This document shows, in pieces, positions 21,571 to 30,792 of a stretch of 64,000 nucleotides of DNA; positions within the stretch are counted from its first letter, which is position 1, and every line of letters starts with the position of its first letter. Made by a program: the position numbers and the translations under genes. The stretch is from contig QPMI01000163.1 of the NCBI GenBank assembly GCA_004431415.1, forward strand, positions 62,001 to 126,000, read 5' to 3'. The notes below the pieces were generated by a model that was given only the letters and a program-made list of their open reading frames with translations, had not been told where the DNA came from and did no database searches. The DNA comes from Cyanophora paradoxa (lineage: Eukaryota > Glaucocystophyceae > Cyanophorales > Cyanophoraceae).

Positions 21571-22744
21571 ATGGGCAAGGCGAGCCCGAAGCGCGGGCGG
21601 CCGGCCCACCTGGCGCCGCTGCCGGCGCGGTCGGCGAGCCAGCGGTCGCTGACGGCGCTGGAGGAGGTGCTCGTGGAGAAGATCGTGAACGCGCCCAAGG
21701 TGGCGAGCGTCGACGACCTCCTCTCCTCGAAGCAGTGGCGCCTCCCGGCCTACGCCCCCGTCCTCCCCTCCGTCCTCGCCCCCCTCATGGGCTCCGCCTC
21801 CTTGCAAGTCGCGGTGCGCCGGCCGGCCCCGAGGCGCGCCCCGCTGGCCCGTCCCGCGCCGCTCACGCCGCGCCGCGCAGCTGAGCGCGTACAAGATCCA
21901 CGAGAAGCACACGCGCTCGCTCCCGTCCCTCCACGAGCTGCCCCCGCAGCCCCAGCTCGGGGTGCGCCCCCCGCGCCGGCCCCAGCCCCCGCGCCGCGCC
22001 GCCCGACGGCCGGTCGCGGGCAGGCGGTGCTGCGGGGCCCCAGGAAGCCGGTGACGCAGCTGCAGCGGCAGATCCGGCGGGCCCCGACGCGCTCGCCCCG
22101 CTCGCCGCGGACGTCGGGGTCGGAGGGCGAGGGGCGGGCCCCCGCGGGGGCGGCGGAGGAGAAGCGGAAGGTGCGGCGGCGGCGGAAGAAGCCGGCGCGG
22201 GGCGCGCTGGCGCAGCTGGTGCACGAGGCGCCCCCGACGAGGACGGGCCCGAGGCCCCCGACTCGACCCGCACCGAGGACCTCACCCCGCGCCGCCGGTC
22301 CGCGCCCCGCCCGCCCAGGCCTCCCCGCCCGCCCGCCGGCCCTGCGCCGGGGCGACGCGGCGGGCGTGCCGGGGGCGCAGGTTCGCGAAGAAGTGGAACC
22401 CGCGGGTGGAGAAGGTGGTGGTGACGATGCTGGCGGAGAACATCCTCCGCGGCAACAGCGACGAGGTCATCCGCATCTACGACGAGGTCCGCGCGGCCCC
22501 CCCGGGGCGCCCCGCCGCGGGCCGCGCGGGGCCCCCGGGGCTCAGGCGGGGGCGGGCGAGCAGATGATCCCGCCGGAGCTGCCGCGGGAGGAGGTGGAGC
22601 GCATCAAGGCCGACGCCCTCCGCCTCTCCAAGGAGCGGTCCGCCCCCGCGAGCCCGCCCCGCCCCGCCGCCCCCGACCCCCGCCCCCGCCCCCGCCTCAC
22701 CCCGCCGCCCCGCTCGCAGCGCCTTCGAGATGCGCTACTCCTAG
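21571..22744 (+). CDS. Uncharacterised basic protein
   Basis: Family not recognised. The ATG at 21571 starts MGKASPKRGRPAHLAPLPAR, then SLTALEEVLVEKIVNAPKVA and LAPLMGSASLQVA. After an intron (donor GTGCGCC near 21813) comes LSAYKIHEKHTRSLPSLHEL, then VLRGPRKPVTQLQRQIRRA and a cluster of basic residues (EKRKVRRRRKKPARGALAQL). The later exons carry FAKKWNPRVEKVVVTMLAEN with ILRGNSDEVIRIYDEV, then EQMIPPELPREEVERIKADA, and the last exon ends AFEMRYS at 22744. The two helical blocks look conserved rather than compositional. It is convergent with the next gene, 128 bp away. The basic clusters hint at nucleic-acid binding, which is inference. Confidence 0.6.
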
Positions 22745-22872
22745 CGCTCCTTCCCGCGCCCCGCGCCCCGCCCTGCCTTCTCCCTCCCCCGCCCCCTCCC
22801 TCCTTCGCCCCCGCCCTCCCTCCCGTCTTTTTTTTCACCGAATTCGCCGCTTCTTCTCACGCACGACCGCGA

Positions 22873-25800
22873 TCACGCGACGGCGCGGGCGAGGTACTGC
22901 TCGAGCAGGCGCGCGTACGTCTGCGTGCCCGTGTCCGCTGGGGTGGCCCCCCGCAGCGCCCCCGCTTGCTCCCCGGATGCCGCCTGCGCGCGCCGGTCAG
23001 CCAGTTCGCCCACCCGGGCCGGCGCTTCTCTGGGGGCCGCGGCCGCACCGGGGCCGGGGCGCTGAGGACGGGGCGGGTGAGGGCGTCGAGGGAGAGTGGT
23101 AGGGCGGAGCTCGAGGCTGCTGCGTCGGGGCGCGCGGCGGCCTCGAAGAGGCGCGAGGCGATGGAGGAGTGGAGCGGGGGCGGCGCCGGCAGCGGCGCGG
23201 CGGGGAAGGTGGGGTTGTTGAGGGCCCGGGGGAGCGCCCGGGCGGGGGGCGCCTCGGGGGGAATGCTGAAGGAGACGGAGCGGGCGGCGCGGGGCCGCTT
23301 GGAGGGACTCAGGTACGGCGCCAGCGGGTCCGATGCCGGCCCCGCGCCCGAGGGGCCGGCCACGGGCGGCCCCGACGAGTATCCCGCGGAGTAGGCGCCA
23401 ACGCCGAGGCTGCCGCTGCCGCTGCGGCGGAGGGGCTCCGGGGCGGGGAGCGAGCGCGGACGCGGCGTCGTCTCCGCGCTGCCCCTGGGCTCCGCGCCGC
23501 CCGGCCCGCCCGGGGCTCCTGCCCCGGCCGCCAGCGCCGGCGCCGAGGCCGGCCGCGCGGGGCTGCTGCCCGCGGCGGCGAGCGACGGGGCAGAGGCGGG
23601 GCGGGCGGGGCTGCGGGCGGGGCTGACGCTGCTGCGGGCGGGTGACGCGCTGCTGCGGCTGCTGCGGTCGCTGCTTGAGGCGCGCTCGTAGCCGCCTCCG
23701 ACGCGCCGCACGCCAGCCGCCCCTGGGCGCCCCGCGCGGGCGCCGGCCTCGCCCGCGGGGGGCATGTCGTTGAGGCGCGGCCGCTCGCCCCGCACGAACG
23801 GCTGTCCCCACGTAAGTCAACGAAGAGGAGAAAACGGGAGAACGCGGCTCGGATCAAAGGAGAGAGAGAAGGGCGCACGCGGTGGGCGGCGTAGTGGTGC
23901 TCGGGGCGGGTGTAGCAGCCCGGGGTGCCGGCCCGGTGGAAGCCGTCCCGGCACGCCTGCCACTCCGCCCCGTACAAATAGGGCCCTGCGCGAGGGGGGA
24001 GGTCACGCCGGGCGAGCGGGGCGGGGCGGGGCGGGGCGGGGCCGGCGCGCCGTTGCCCCTGGCGAGGGCGGGGTGGAAGGTACAGGCGCCGGGGGCGAGG
24101 AGGTCGTTGAGGCCGCAGCGCTGGCAGGCGCGCATGTCGAGGGGCCCCAGCCACTCCACCGGCCTGCAAGCCCGCGCGTCAGCCGGACGGCGCCGACACG
24201 GCAAGGCCCGGGCGCGCGCCGGCCCCGCGCACTCTGTCTGCGCGGAGGTCGTGGCGAGGGGCGGCCGGAAGCTGGAGTCGAGGGAGGTGTCGGGGCCGTC
24301 CATGCCGGGCGACCCGATCGAGCCGCCCGAGGGCGCGCGGCGCGGGGCCGCCCTCTCGGGGCCGGCGCCGCGCCCCTCGCCCCTGCCGAAGGAGGACGGG
24401 CTCCCCAGCGACTCGGCCGCGGAGGCCGGGGCCGGGCCGGGCGGGGCCGGGGCGGGGCCGGGGCGGGGCGGCGCTGGGCCTCGGCCTCGAGGCGGGCGTG
24501 GAGGGCGGCGAGGCGGGCCTCGTGGGCGCGCTCCAGCTCGCGGACCACTCGCCGGTGGCCCTCCGCCGCCTCCTCCAGCTCCCGCCGCCGCCGCTCGTCC
24601 GCCTCCGCGGCGAGGCCCTGCAGCGCCGCCGCGTGCTGCGCCTGCAGCTGCGCCGCCCGCACGTCGAAGTCCCGCTGCATCCGCTCCGCGCTCCGCATCA
24701 TCCCCGCCACCCGCGCGTCCCCCTCCTCCTGCGCGCCTCGTGAGCGGGGCGGGAGGGACGGGGCGGGGCGGGCGGCGGGGCGGGCCGTGACGGAGGCGAG
24801 GAGGCGCTCGCAGGCGGCGCGCTCCTGGGCGAGGCGGGCGTCGAGGCCGGCCTCGAGCTCCGCCAGCCGCCGCTCCCGCTCCTCGATCGCCCGGTCCCGC
24901 TCGTTCAGCTCCTCCGCCACCCGCACCCGCGTCGCCTCCTCCGCCGCCGCTGCCGCCCCGGCTCAGCGGGGCGGGGCGCGGGGCGGGCGGGGGCACCGAT
25001 GGCGCGGTCGCGCTCCTCGCGGGCCTTGATCGCCTCCACCTCCCGCTCGTGCAGCTCTGCCCGCCCCTCAGCGCCCGCGGCCCGGCGCGCCGGCGCGAGG
25101 GCGGGGCGCGCGGACCGCCCTCGAACTGGCGGCGCTGGCAGTAGAGCTCGTAGTCGGAGCGCTCGCGGACGTCGCGGCCGGCCCGCTCGAGCTCCTCCCG
25201 CAGGCGCGCCGACTCCGCCTCGAGGGCCTCGACAAGCCGCCGCAGCGTCCCCTCCCGCTGCTCCGCCGCCTCCCGCACCTGCGCCACCTCCCGCTCCGCG
25301 CGCTCCCCCGCCGCCCCACCGCCGCCGCCGCCTCCTCCCGCGCCGCCCGCTCCCGCGCCTCCCCCTCCCGCCGCACCGTCTCCAGCTCCTCTGCGCCGGG
25401 CCGGGGCTCGGGGCGCCGCCTCGGGCCGCTCGGGGCGGGCGGGCGGGCACGGCGGGCGGCGGCGGCGAGGCCCTCGACCTCCTCGCGGTGGTGCGCCACC
25501 ATCGCGTTCACCGCCGCCTGCTGCCTGCGCCCGCCCCCGCCTCGGCCCCCGTCCCCGCCCCCGCCCGGCCTGCCCGGCGCACCGTACGACGAGCTGGCCG
25601 AGCTCGCGGGCGTGGGCGTCGCGGATCTGGGCGAGCATCTTCTGGTAGCCCTCCCGGAAGACGGCCTCGCGCTGCGCGGCGGCCTCCTTGGCGCGGCGCA
25701 TGACCCCCTCGAGCTCCGCCTCGACGCTGGCGCTCCCCTCGAGGGCCTCCACGCCCACGGGCACCGGCACGCCGAGCACGCGCTCGCCCAGCTCCCGCAC

Positions 25801-27346
25801 CGCCCCCCGGAAGCGGCCATGCAGGCCCTCCACCGCCGCCTCGTGCCTGCCCGTCGCCCCTCTGAGGCGCGCCGGCGGCACGGCGGGGCGGAGGGCGCGG
25901 GGAGCGGGGCGCACGTGCGGCGGGCCTCCTTGAGGCGCTCCTCGAGGCGGCGCTCGAGGGCGGCCTCCTGCTCCGCCGCCTCCCGCTTCACCGCCTCCAG
26001 CTGCCGCCGCGCCCCCGCCGCCTCTCGCCGGTAGTGCTCCACCTCCGCCTCCAGACTCTGCGCCCCCGCGCCCCCTTCACCCCGGCCCGCCCTCGGCTCC
26101 CCGCCACGGGGCGCGCGCGCGCCTTGACCACCGCGTCGTCTCGCGCGCTCTTCGCCGCAGCCGTCGCTGCCGCCGCCAGCGCGGCGGCCGGCGAGCGCTC
26201 GGGGTCGTCGGGCGGCTGCCCCGCGAGCCGGCGCGGCGCCCCGGCGAGGCCGGCGCGCCGCCCCGCGCCCGCAGCGGACTGCCCCTCAGCGACCCCGCCC
26301 GCAGCTCCGCGACCGTCGCCTGCAGCGAGGCGGCCTGCGGCGGGTCGGGGGCGGCGTGGCCGGCGGGCAGAGGGCGGGCCTGGGCGCGGGCGGCCTCGAG
26401 GTCGCGCTGGAGGGCCTCCCGCTCCCGCCGCGCCGCCTCCAGCTCCCGCCCGGCCGCCTCGAGCCGCTCCTGCAGCTCCGCGGCCGGGGGGCCGGCGGGG
26501 CCCAGCCCCAGCGGGTCCCCGAACTTGACGCCGGGGAGCCCCCGCTTCGGCTCCCGGGCCAGCTCCTCGCACTGCGCCTCTGCGCCCCCGGCGTCGCGCG
26601 GGAGCAGGGCGGCGGGGCCGGGGGGCGGGCGCACCGACGGAGGCCCACTCGGGGCTCTCGGGGCCGACGTCGGGGTCCGCCAGCAGCCCCGAGATGCGGT
26701 CGATCTCCTTCTGCAGCCGCTTCCTCCGGTCCGTGAGCGCCCGCCCCGCCGCGTCCAGCGTCGCGTGGCAGGCCCGCAGCCGCTCGTCCAGGCGCCGCTC
26801 GACCTTGCGCTCCTGCGCGAGCTTCTCCTCTCCTATCTGCTGCCTCTGCTCGTCGATCTCGCGCAGCTGGTCCACGGCGTCCTCCTGCAGCGCCCGCAGC
26901 GCCAGGATCTTCTGCTGCAGCGCCAGCGCCCGGCGCCCGCCTGGCGCCGCGACGAGCGGCGCGGGCTGCCGCCGCGTCGTCAGCTGTGAGTTCTGAAGAC
27001 TCTCTACTCTTTGAACGAGCGCACCGCGGGGTCGGCGTCCGCGAAGGAGACCCGCCGCGCGCTCGTTGCCGGCTGCGACACGAAGCTTGGTCGCCGCCCC
27101 TCGCCGGTGCCAGCGTCCAGGCCCGCATCCTCATCGGCATGCCTGGACGAGAAGGAGGACACGAGAGGCTTCCCGCCAGGAAGCAGGCGCGTTCGGGGCG
27201 GCGTCCTGCGCCCGCGTTCGGCGTCGGCTAGGCAGCGCTGGCACAGGACGACAGACGGGCGCGAACCGCTTCCTGCCGACGCGAATGCGCGCCTCCAGCT
27301 CGTCGTACAGGCTACTCAGAGCCGCCGCTGGATCGCGCGCCGCCAT
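22873..27346 (-). CDS. Long coiled-coil protein with CHORD-like Cys/His module
   Basis: Unrecognised as a whole. The probable first exon starts at the ATG at 27346 (MAARDPAAALSSLYDELEAR). Coiled-coil exons follow (VDQLREIDEQRQQIGEEKLA, DERLRACHATLDAAGRALTD near 26780; LEAAGRELEAARREREALQ near 26430; further segments to about 24500). Near 24070-24160 is a module MRACQRCGLNDLLAPGACTF with HP, continued in the next exon by PYLYGAEWQACRDGF, H, and GCYTRPEHHY (23880-23980). The spacing C-x2-C, C-x2-H, W-x2-C and C-x5-HH resembles a zinc-binding CHORD-type fold. The tail is Ser/Pro/Ala-rich and ends TQTYARLLEQYLARAVA. Junctions in the coiled-coil part are approximate. It could be a centrosomal, basal-body or chaperone-adaptor protein; nothing in the sequence decides. 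Confidence 0.6.
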
Positions 27347-27548
27347 TCAAAACTCCGGCGGTCGGCACTAGCGCATCTTCGTCCCACGATCAAACATGGC
27401 CTAGACGACCTCGTGCGCCGGCCAGGCAAGGTCGAAATTTGAACGCCGCAGCTGCCCTGAGCAGAGCCTCTACCCCCCTCGAGCAGGCTTCTCTGAGGCT
27501 TGCTAGGGTTTGGCGACAACCGCCGCCCCTGTGGGCGAGAAAAGAAGC

Positions 27549-29456
27549 ATGGGCAAGGACAAAGGCGCGAAAGCGCCCGAAGCCGGGAGCAACCTCGAGG
27601 TAGAGCTCGCGCACGGGCCGACAAAGTATAGCCTCTTCGGGACCGCCGGCCCTCTCGTCGTCTTTGTGCACGGTGCGATGTGTGAGTCGTTTTGGTGGGT
27701 CTATAGCACCCGCGCGCACTCGGCCGGGCGAGAAATCGCGGTCGCGCAAACGGATCGCTTCCCTTGACTTGCGCCAAACCGCTCTTCGGCACCGGTCTAG
27801 CGTCCCGTTGATCTGGCCTTCCTTGCGCGCCTCATAGCTACAGTCCCCGCCGCGTCCGGCCCGAGCAGCGGCCATTGCCTGCTGCGCTCGCGGTTCGCTG
27901 CTGAGACGGCCTGCAGGGTTTGGCGTGTTCAGCTGGGTTTACTTCGCGCTGGCGAGGCTGTTGGCGAAGATGGGCTACCGTGTGCTGACTTTCGATCTCT
28001 ACGGCTGGGGCGGCTCGGCGAGCCCCAAGATGCAGTACGGGCTGGACCTCTACCTGGAGCAGATCCGAGAGCTGGTCCCGGCAGTCTTCGGCGAGCGAGA
28101 ACCTTTCGTCCTGGTCGGGCACAGCATGGGTCCGCCCCGCGCCGCTCGGCGGCCGCCTTGCGCGAGGCCTGAGGCGCGCCTGCAGGCGGCTGGCTGGCGG
28201 CGCACTACCAGGCGCGGTACCCGAAGGACGTGGCGGCGCTCGTCCTCGTCGCCCCCGCCGGCCTCCCTGTGACCACCCCCTTCTTCAACGGCCACTACTC
28301 CGCCCTCATCCAGGCCGCCTACCGGTCCGGCCCCTTCCGCCCCGCCCAGCGGCCCGGGGCTCACGCGGGCGGGCGGGGGCAGGCTGTGCAGCGTGGGGCT
28401 GCTGCAGCCGCTGATCTCGGCGGTGCTGCGGCTCTTCGTGTACGTGCTGCGGCTCGCCAAGGGGCCCCCGATGCCCGTGGAGACGCTGTGCGCGGCGACG
28501 GCGCTGCTGGAGCCCTTCCGGCGGAGCGCGGGGGAGCAGTACTCGAAGATGATGGCGCTCTCGCTGGAGTCGTGGCGGCTGCAGGCCTCGCGGGCGGGGG
28601 CGCCGGCCCTCTCCCCCGCCGTCCGCTCCGTCCTCCTCAACGTCCCCTTCTTCAGCGACCGCCGCCTCCCCGCCCTCCTGGAGGGCATCGGGCGCGCCGG
28701 CGACCCGCCCGTGCTCCTCGTGTGGGGCAAGCGCGACTCGTTCGTGCCCTTCGCCAACGCCGGCGAGGCGCTGCGGCTGATGGGCCCCCGCCGCGTGCGC
28801 TTCCTCGCCTTCTGCGATGCCGACCACTTCCCCTTCTGGGACGCCCCGCGCCCCGTCGCCCGCGCCATCGCCGCCCTCGCCTCCGACGCCGGCCTCCGCC
28901 CCGCCGCCCCCGCCCTCGCCCGCCCCGTCTCCTGCCCCTGCCTCTGCCCCCGCGACCCCCGCGCCGAGGGCCCCGCGGCCCCGCCCCGCGAGCCCGGCGC
29001 CCTCCCGAGGCCCGACGCCGAGGGGACGCCCGCGAGGCCCGACGCGGAGGGGCGCCAGCGGTGCGGGAGGAGGCCCGCGCGCCTCCCTCGCCCCGGCCCC
29101 TCCCCGCCAGCCCCGCCCGCCGGCGGCCGCGGAGGCGCGGGGCGCTGCGGCGAAGGAGCCGGCGGGCAGCGGAGAGGCGGAGCTGGAGGCGCTGCTGGCG
29201 GGCCCCCGGGGAGGAGGCCGGCCCCGCGGAGGCCGAGGCGGCGCCGGCGTGCGGGCCGTACGGCGGCTGCCCCAACGCGCTCGCCGAGCTGGACCTGGCG
29301 AGCGTGGAAGGGTACGGGCGCCTCTCGCAGCCGAGCGCGCTGGCCGGCCTCGTCGCCCGCGCCGCCCCGGCCCTCGCCGTCGCCGCCGGCGCCGCCGTCC
29401 TCTACAGGCGCCGCCGCCAGCTCGCCCGCGCCCTCTCCCTCCTCGGCTTCTCGTAG
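27549..29456 (+). CDS. Alpha/beta hydrolase with C-terminal membrane anchor
   Basis: Serine hydrolase fold; the substrate is unknown. The start is the ATG at 27549 (MGKDKGAKAPEAGSNLEVEL). Exons 27549-27681, 27917-28129 and from 28186 join in phase. The oxyanion HG motif is in LVVFVHGAM, and RVLTFDLYGWGGSA follows. The nucleophile elbow GHSMGG (Ser) is formed across the second junction. The acid is probably Asp in LLVWGKRDSFVPF, and the His is in CDADHFPFWD. After the catalytic domain a Pro/Ala-rich linker leads to NALAELDLASVEGYGRL and a terminal hydrophobic stretch (ALAVAAGAAVLYRRRRQLAR) that looks like a tail anchor followed by basic residues, ending LLGFS. The architecture resembles epoxide-hydrolase/ABHD-type enzymes on an organelle or ER membrane. 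It is divergent from the coiled-coil gene, 202 bp away. The linker splice sites are uncertain. Confidence 0.8.
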
Positions 29457-29928
29457 CCCGCCCCCCGCCGCGTCCCCCGGCCCGCCCCCCCGGCCCCGAC
29501 CGATGCTCAACCGGGCATCTACCCGCGCAGTGCCGCCCTTGGCGGCGCCCCCGCGAGCGCGCGCCTCTGCTGTGCGAGGGGCTTCCTCCGAAGGCCTTCA
29601 CTGTGCCTCGATGTGAATGAATACGGATTTTGATACAGCCAAAGTAGCCTCTGAGAGTACTAGTGGGGTTGAAGATTTGTACAGGCCTAGGAAGAATCGG
29701 ATGGGAGTCGACGACTGAAGTTCGATTCGCCGGGCGCCGGCCGCGGCCGGTTCACGTTGCTTCTTGAGGTCTCCGTGTTCCATGTCGGGGAGCCGGGCCG
29801 AAGACTGGACCGCACAATGACCGCTGAGCGGTGTACTGGACCGGATGGCCAGACCTAGCTATGGATGGCCCAGTGGGCGGCGGGGCTGAAGTTCCGCAAG
29901 TAGAATTCCGCCCGCCGGCGCCGGCCGG
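29457..29928. other. Convergent 3' region
   Basis: 472 bp between stops at 29456 and 29929. It becomes less GC-rich after 29610 (TTTTGATACAGCCAAAGTAG region). No gene seen. Probably the two 3' UTRs. Confidence 0.5.
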
Positions 29929-30625
29929 TCAGTCGCTGGCGCCGTGGGCGAGGACGTAGTCGATCTCGAACATGTCGTAGCGGGCCTCGCGCATGCCGAG
30001 GCGCTCGTAGACGCCCTTTGCCACCGCGTTGCCGCGCTCCGTGTAGAGGCGCAGGCCGGCGACCCCGGGGTCGTGCCGCGCCTCCCGCTCCACGTGCTCG
30101 AAGAGGGCACGGAAGACACCCTTCCTCCTGTACTCGGGAAGCACGTACACGCTCTGGATCCAGTGGAAGGCCGCGGCACGCCAGTCCGACCATTCGAACG
30201 TCTGCGCGCGCGTGAATGTTGGCGGGGCCACGGCTGGGACGACCGCGGCCGTCAGATAGCTCACGATCATCAGCTGCCCCACAATGTGCTCCGAGTGACT
30301 GGGAGCGGTCGCAGTGGCAACGATGTAGAAGCCGCGCTCTGGTCGCTGCGCAGTACGATCTGAGTTGCAGCGGCTAGATTTAGACGATTTAGATGATTTC
30401 TGACCTGGAAAAGCCCTTCGACACCGCGACGGAGCAACTCTTCGTTCAGATCATGGCCCTGCACATGCGTGCGGCCGCGGGGATCAGTGTGAAACACAAG
30501 CGGTCCAAGCGATCCATGCGTGCGGTCACCTCGGTTTCTCTACACATGGCCTGGTTAAACTTAACGATGATCGATACGTCGTCCAGCCGTGCAGGGCGCA
30601 CATTTACGTTCAGTCCGTCCGGCAT
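29929..30625 (-). CDS. GNAT-family N-acetyltransferase
   Basis: Acetyl-CoA-dependent acetyltransferase, 167 residues, substrate unknown. Four exons join exactly: 30530-30625, 30405-30458, 30265-30345 and 29929-30201. The start ATG at 30625 gives MPDGLNVNVRPARLDDVSII, the usual N-terminal beta1-alpha1 of GNATs. Then come METE-like MCRETEGHDLNEELLRRG across junction 1, RGFYIVA and EHIVGQLMI (strands 2-3), FEWSDWR, and motif A QSVYVLPEYRRKGVFRAL, with the R-x-x-G-x pyrophosphate loop RRKGVF. It ends with LRLYTERGNAVAKGVYERLG and motif B. Donors GTGACC, GTCAGA and GTGAGC are all canonical. It resembles small soluble bacterial-type GNATs with the TEG...GQL...SDWR pattern. The start is 168 bp from the divergent ALDH start. 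Confidence 0.9.
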
Positions 30626-30792
30626 TTGCTAGAAGTCGCCGGCGCGTCCAGCAATGCAAAAGTCCGCGCTGGCGCTATGCTGGCTATGCTGGCGCCTAGC
30701 TATAGGCCGCGCCAACAAAAATCGAGGGGGTACACAACGTCGGCATTGCCGCGCAGCCGGAACACTCGCGGCGGTGGGCTGCGCAGTTGAGT

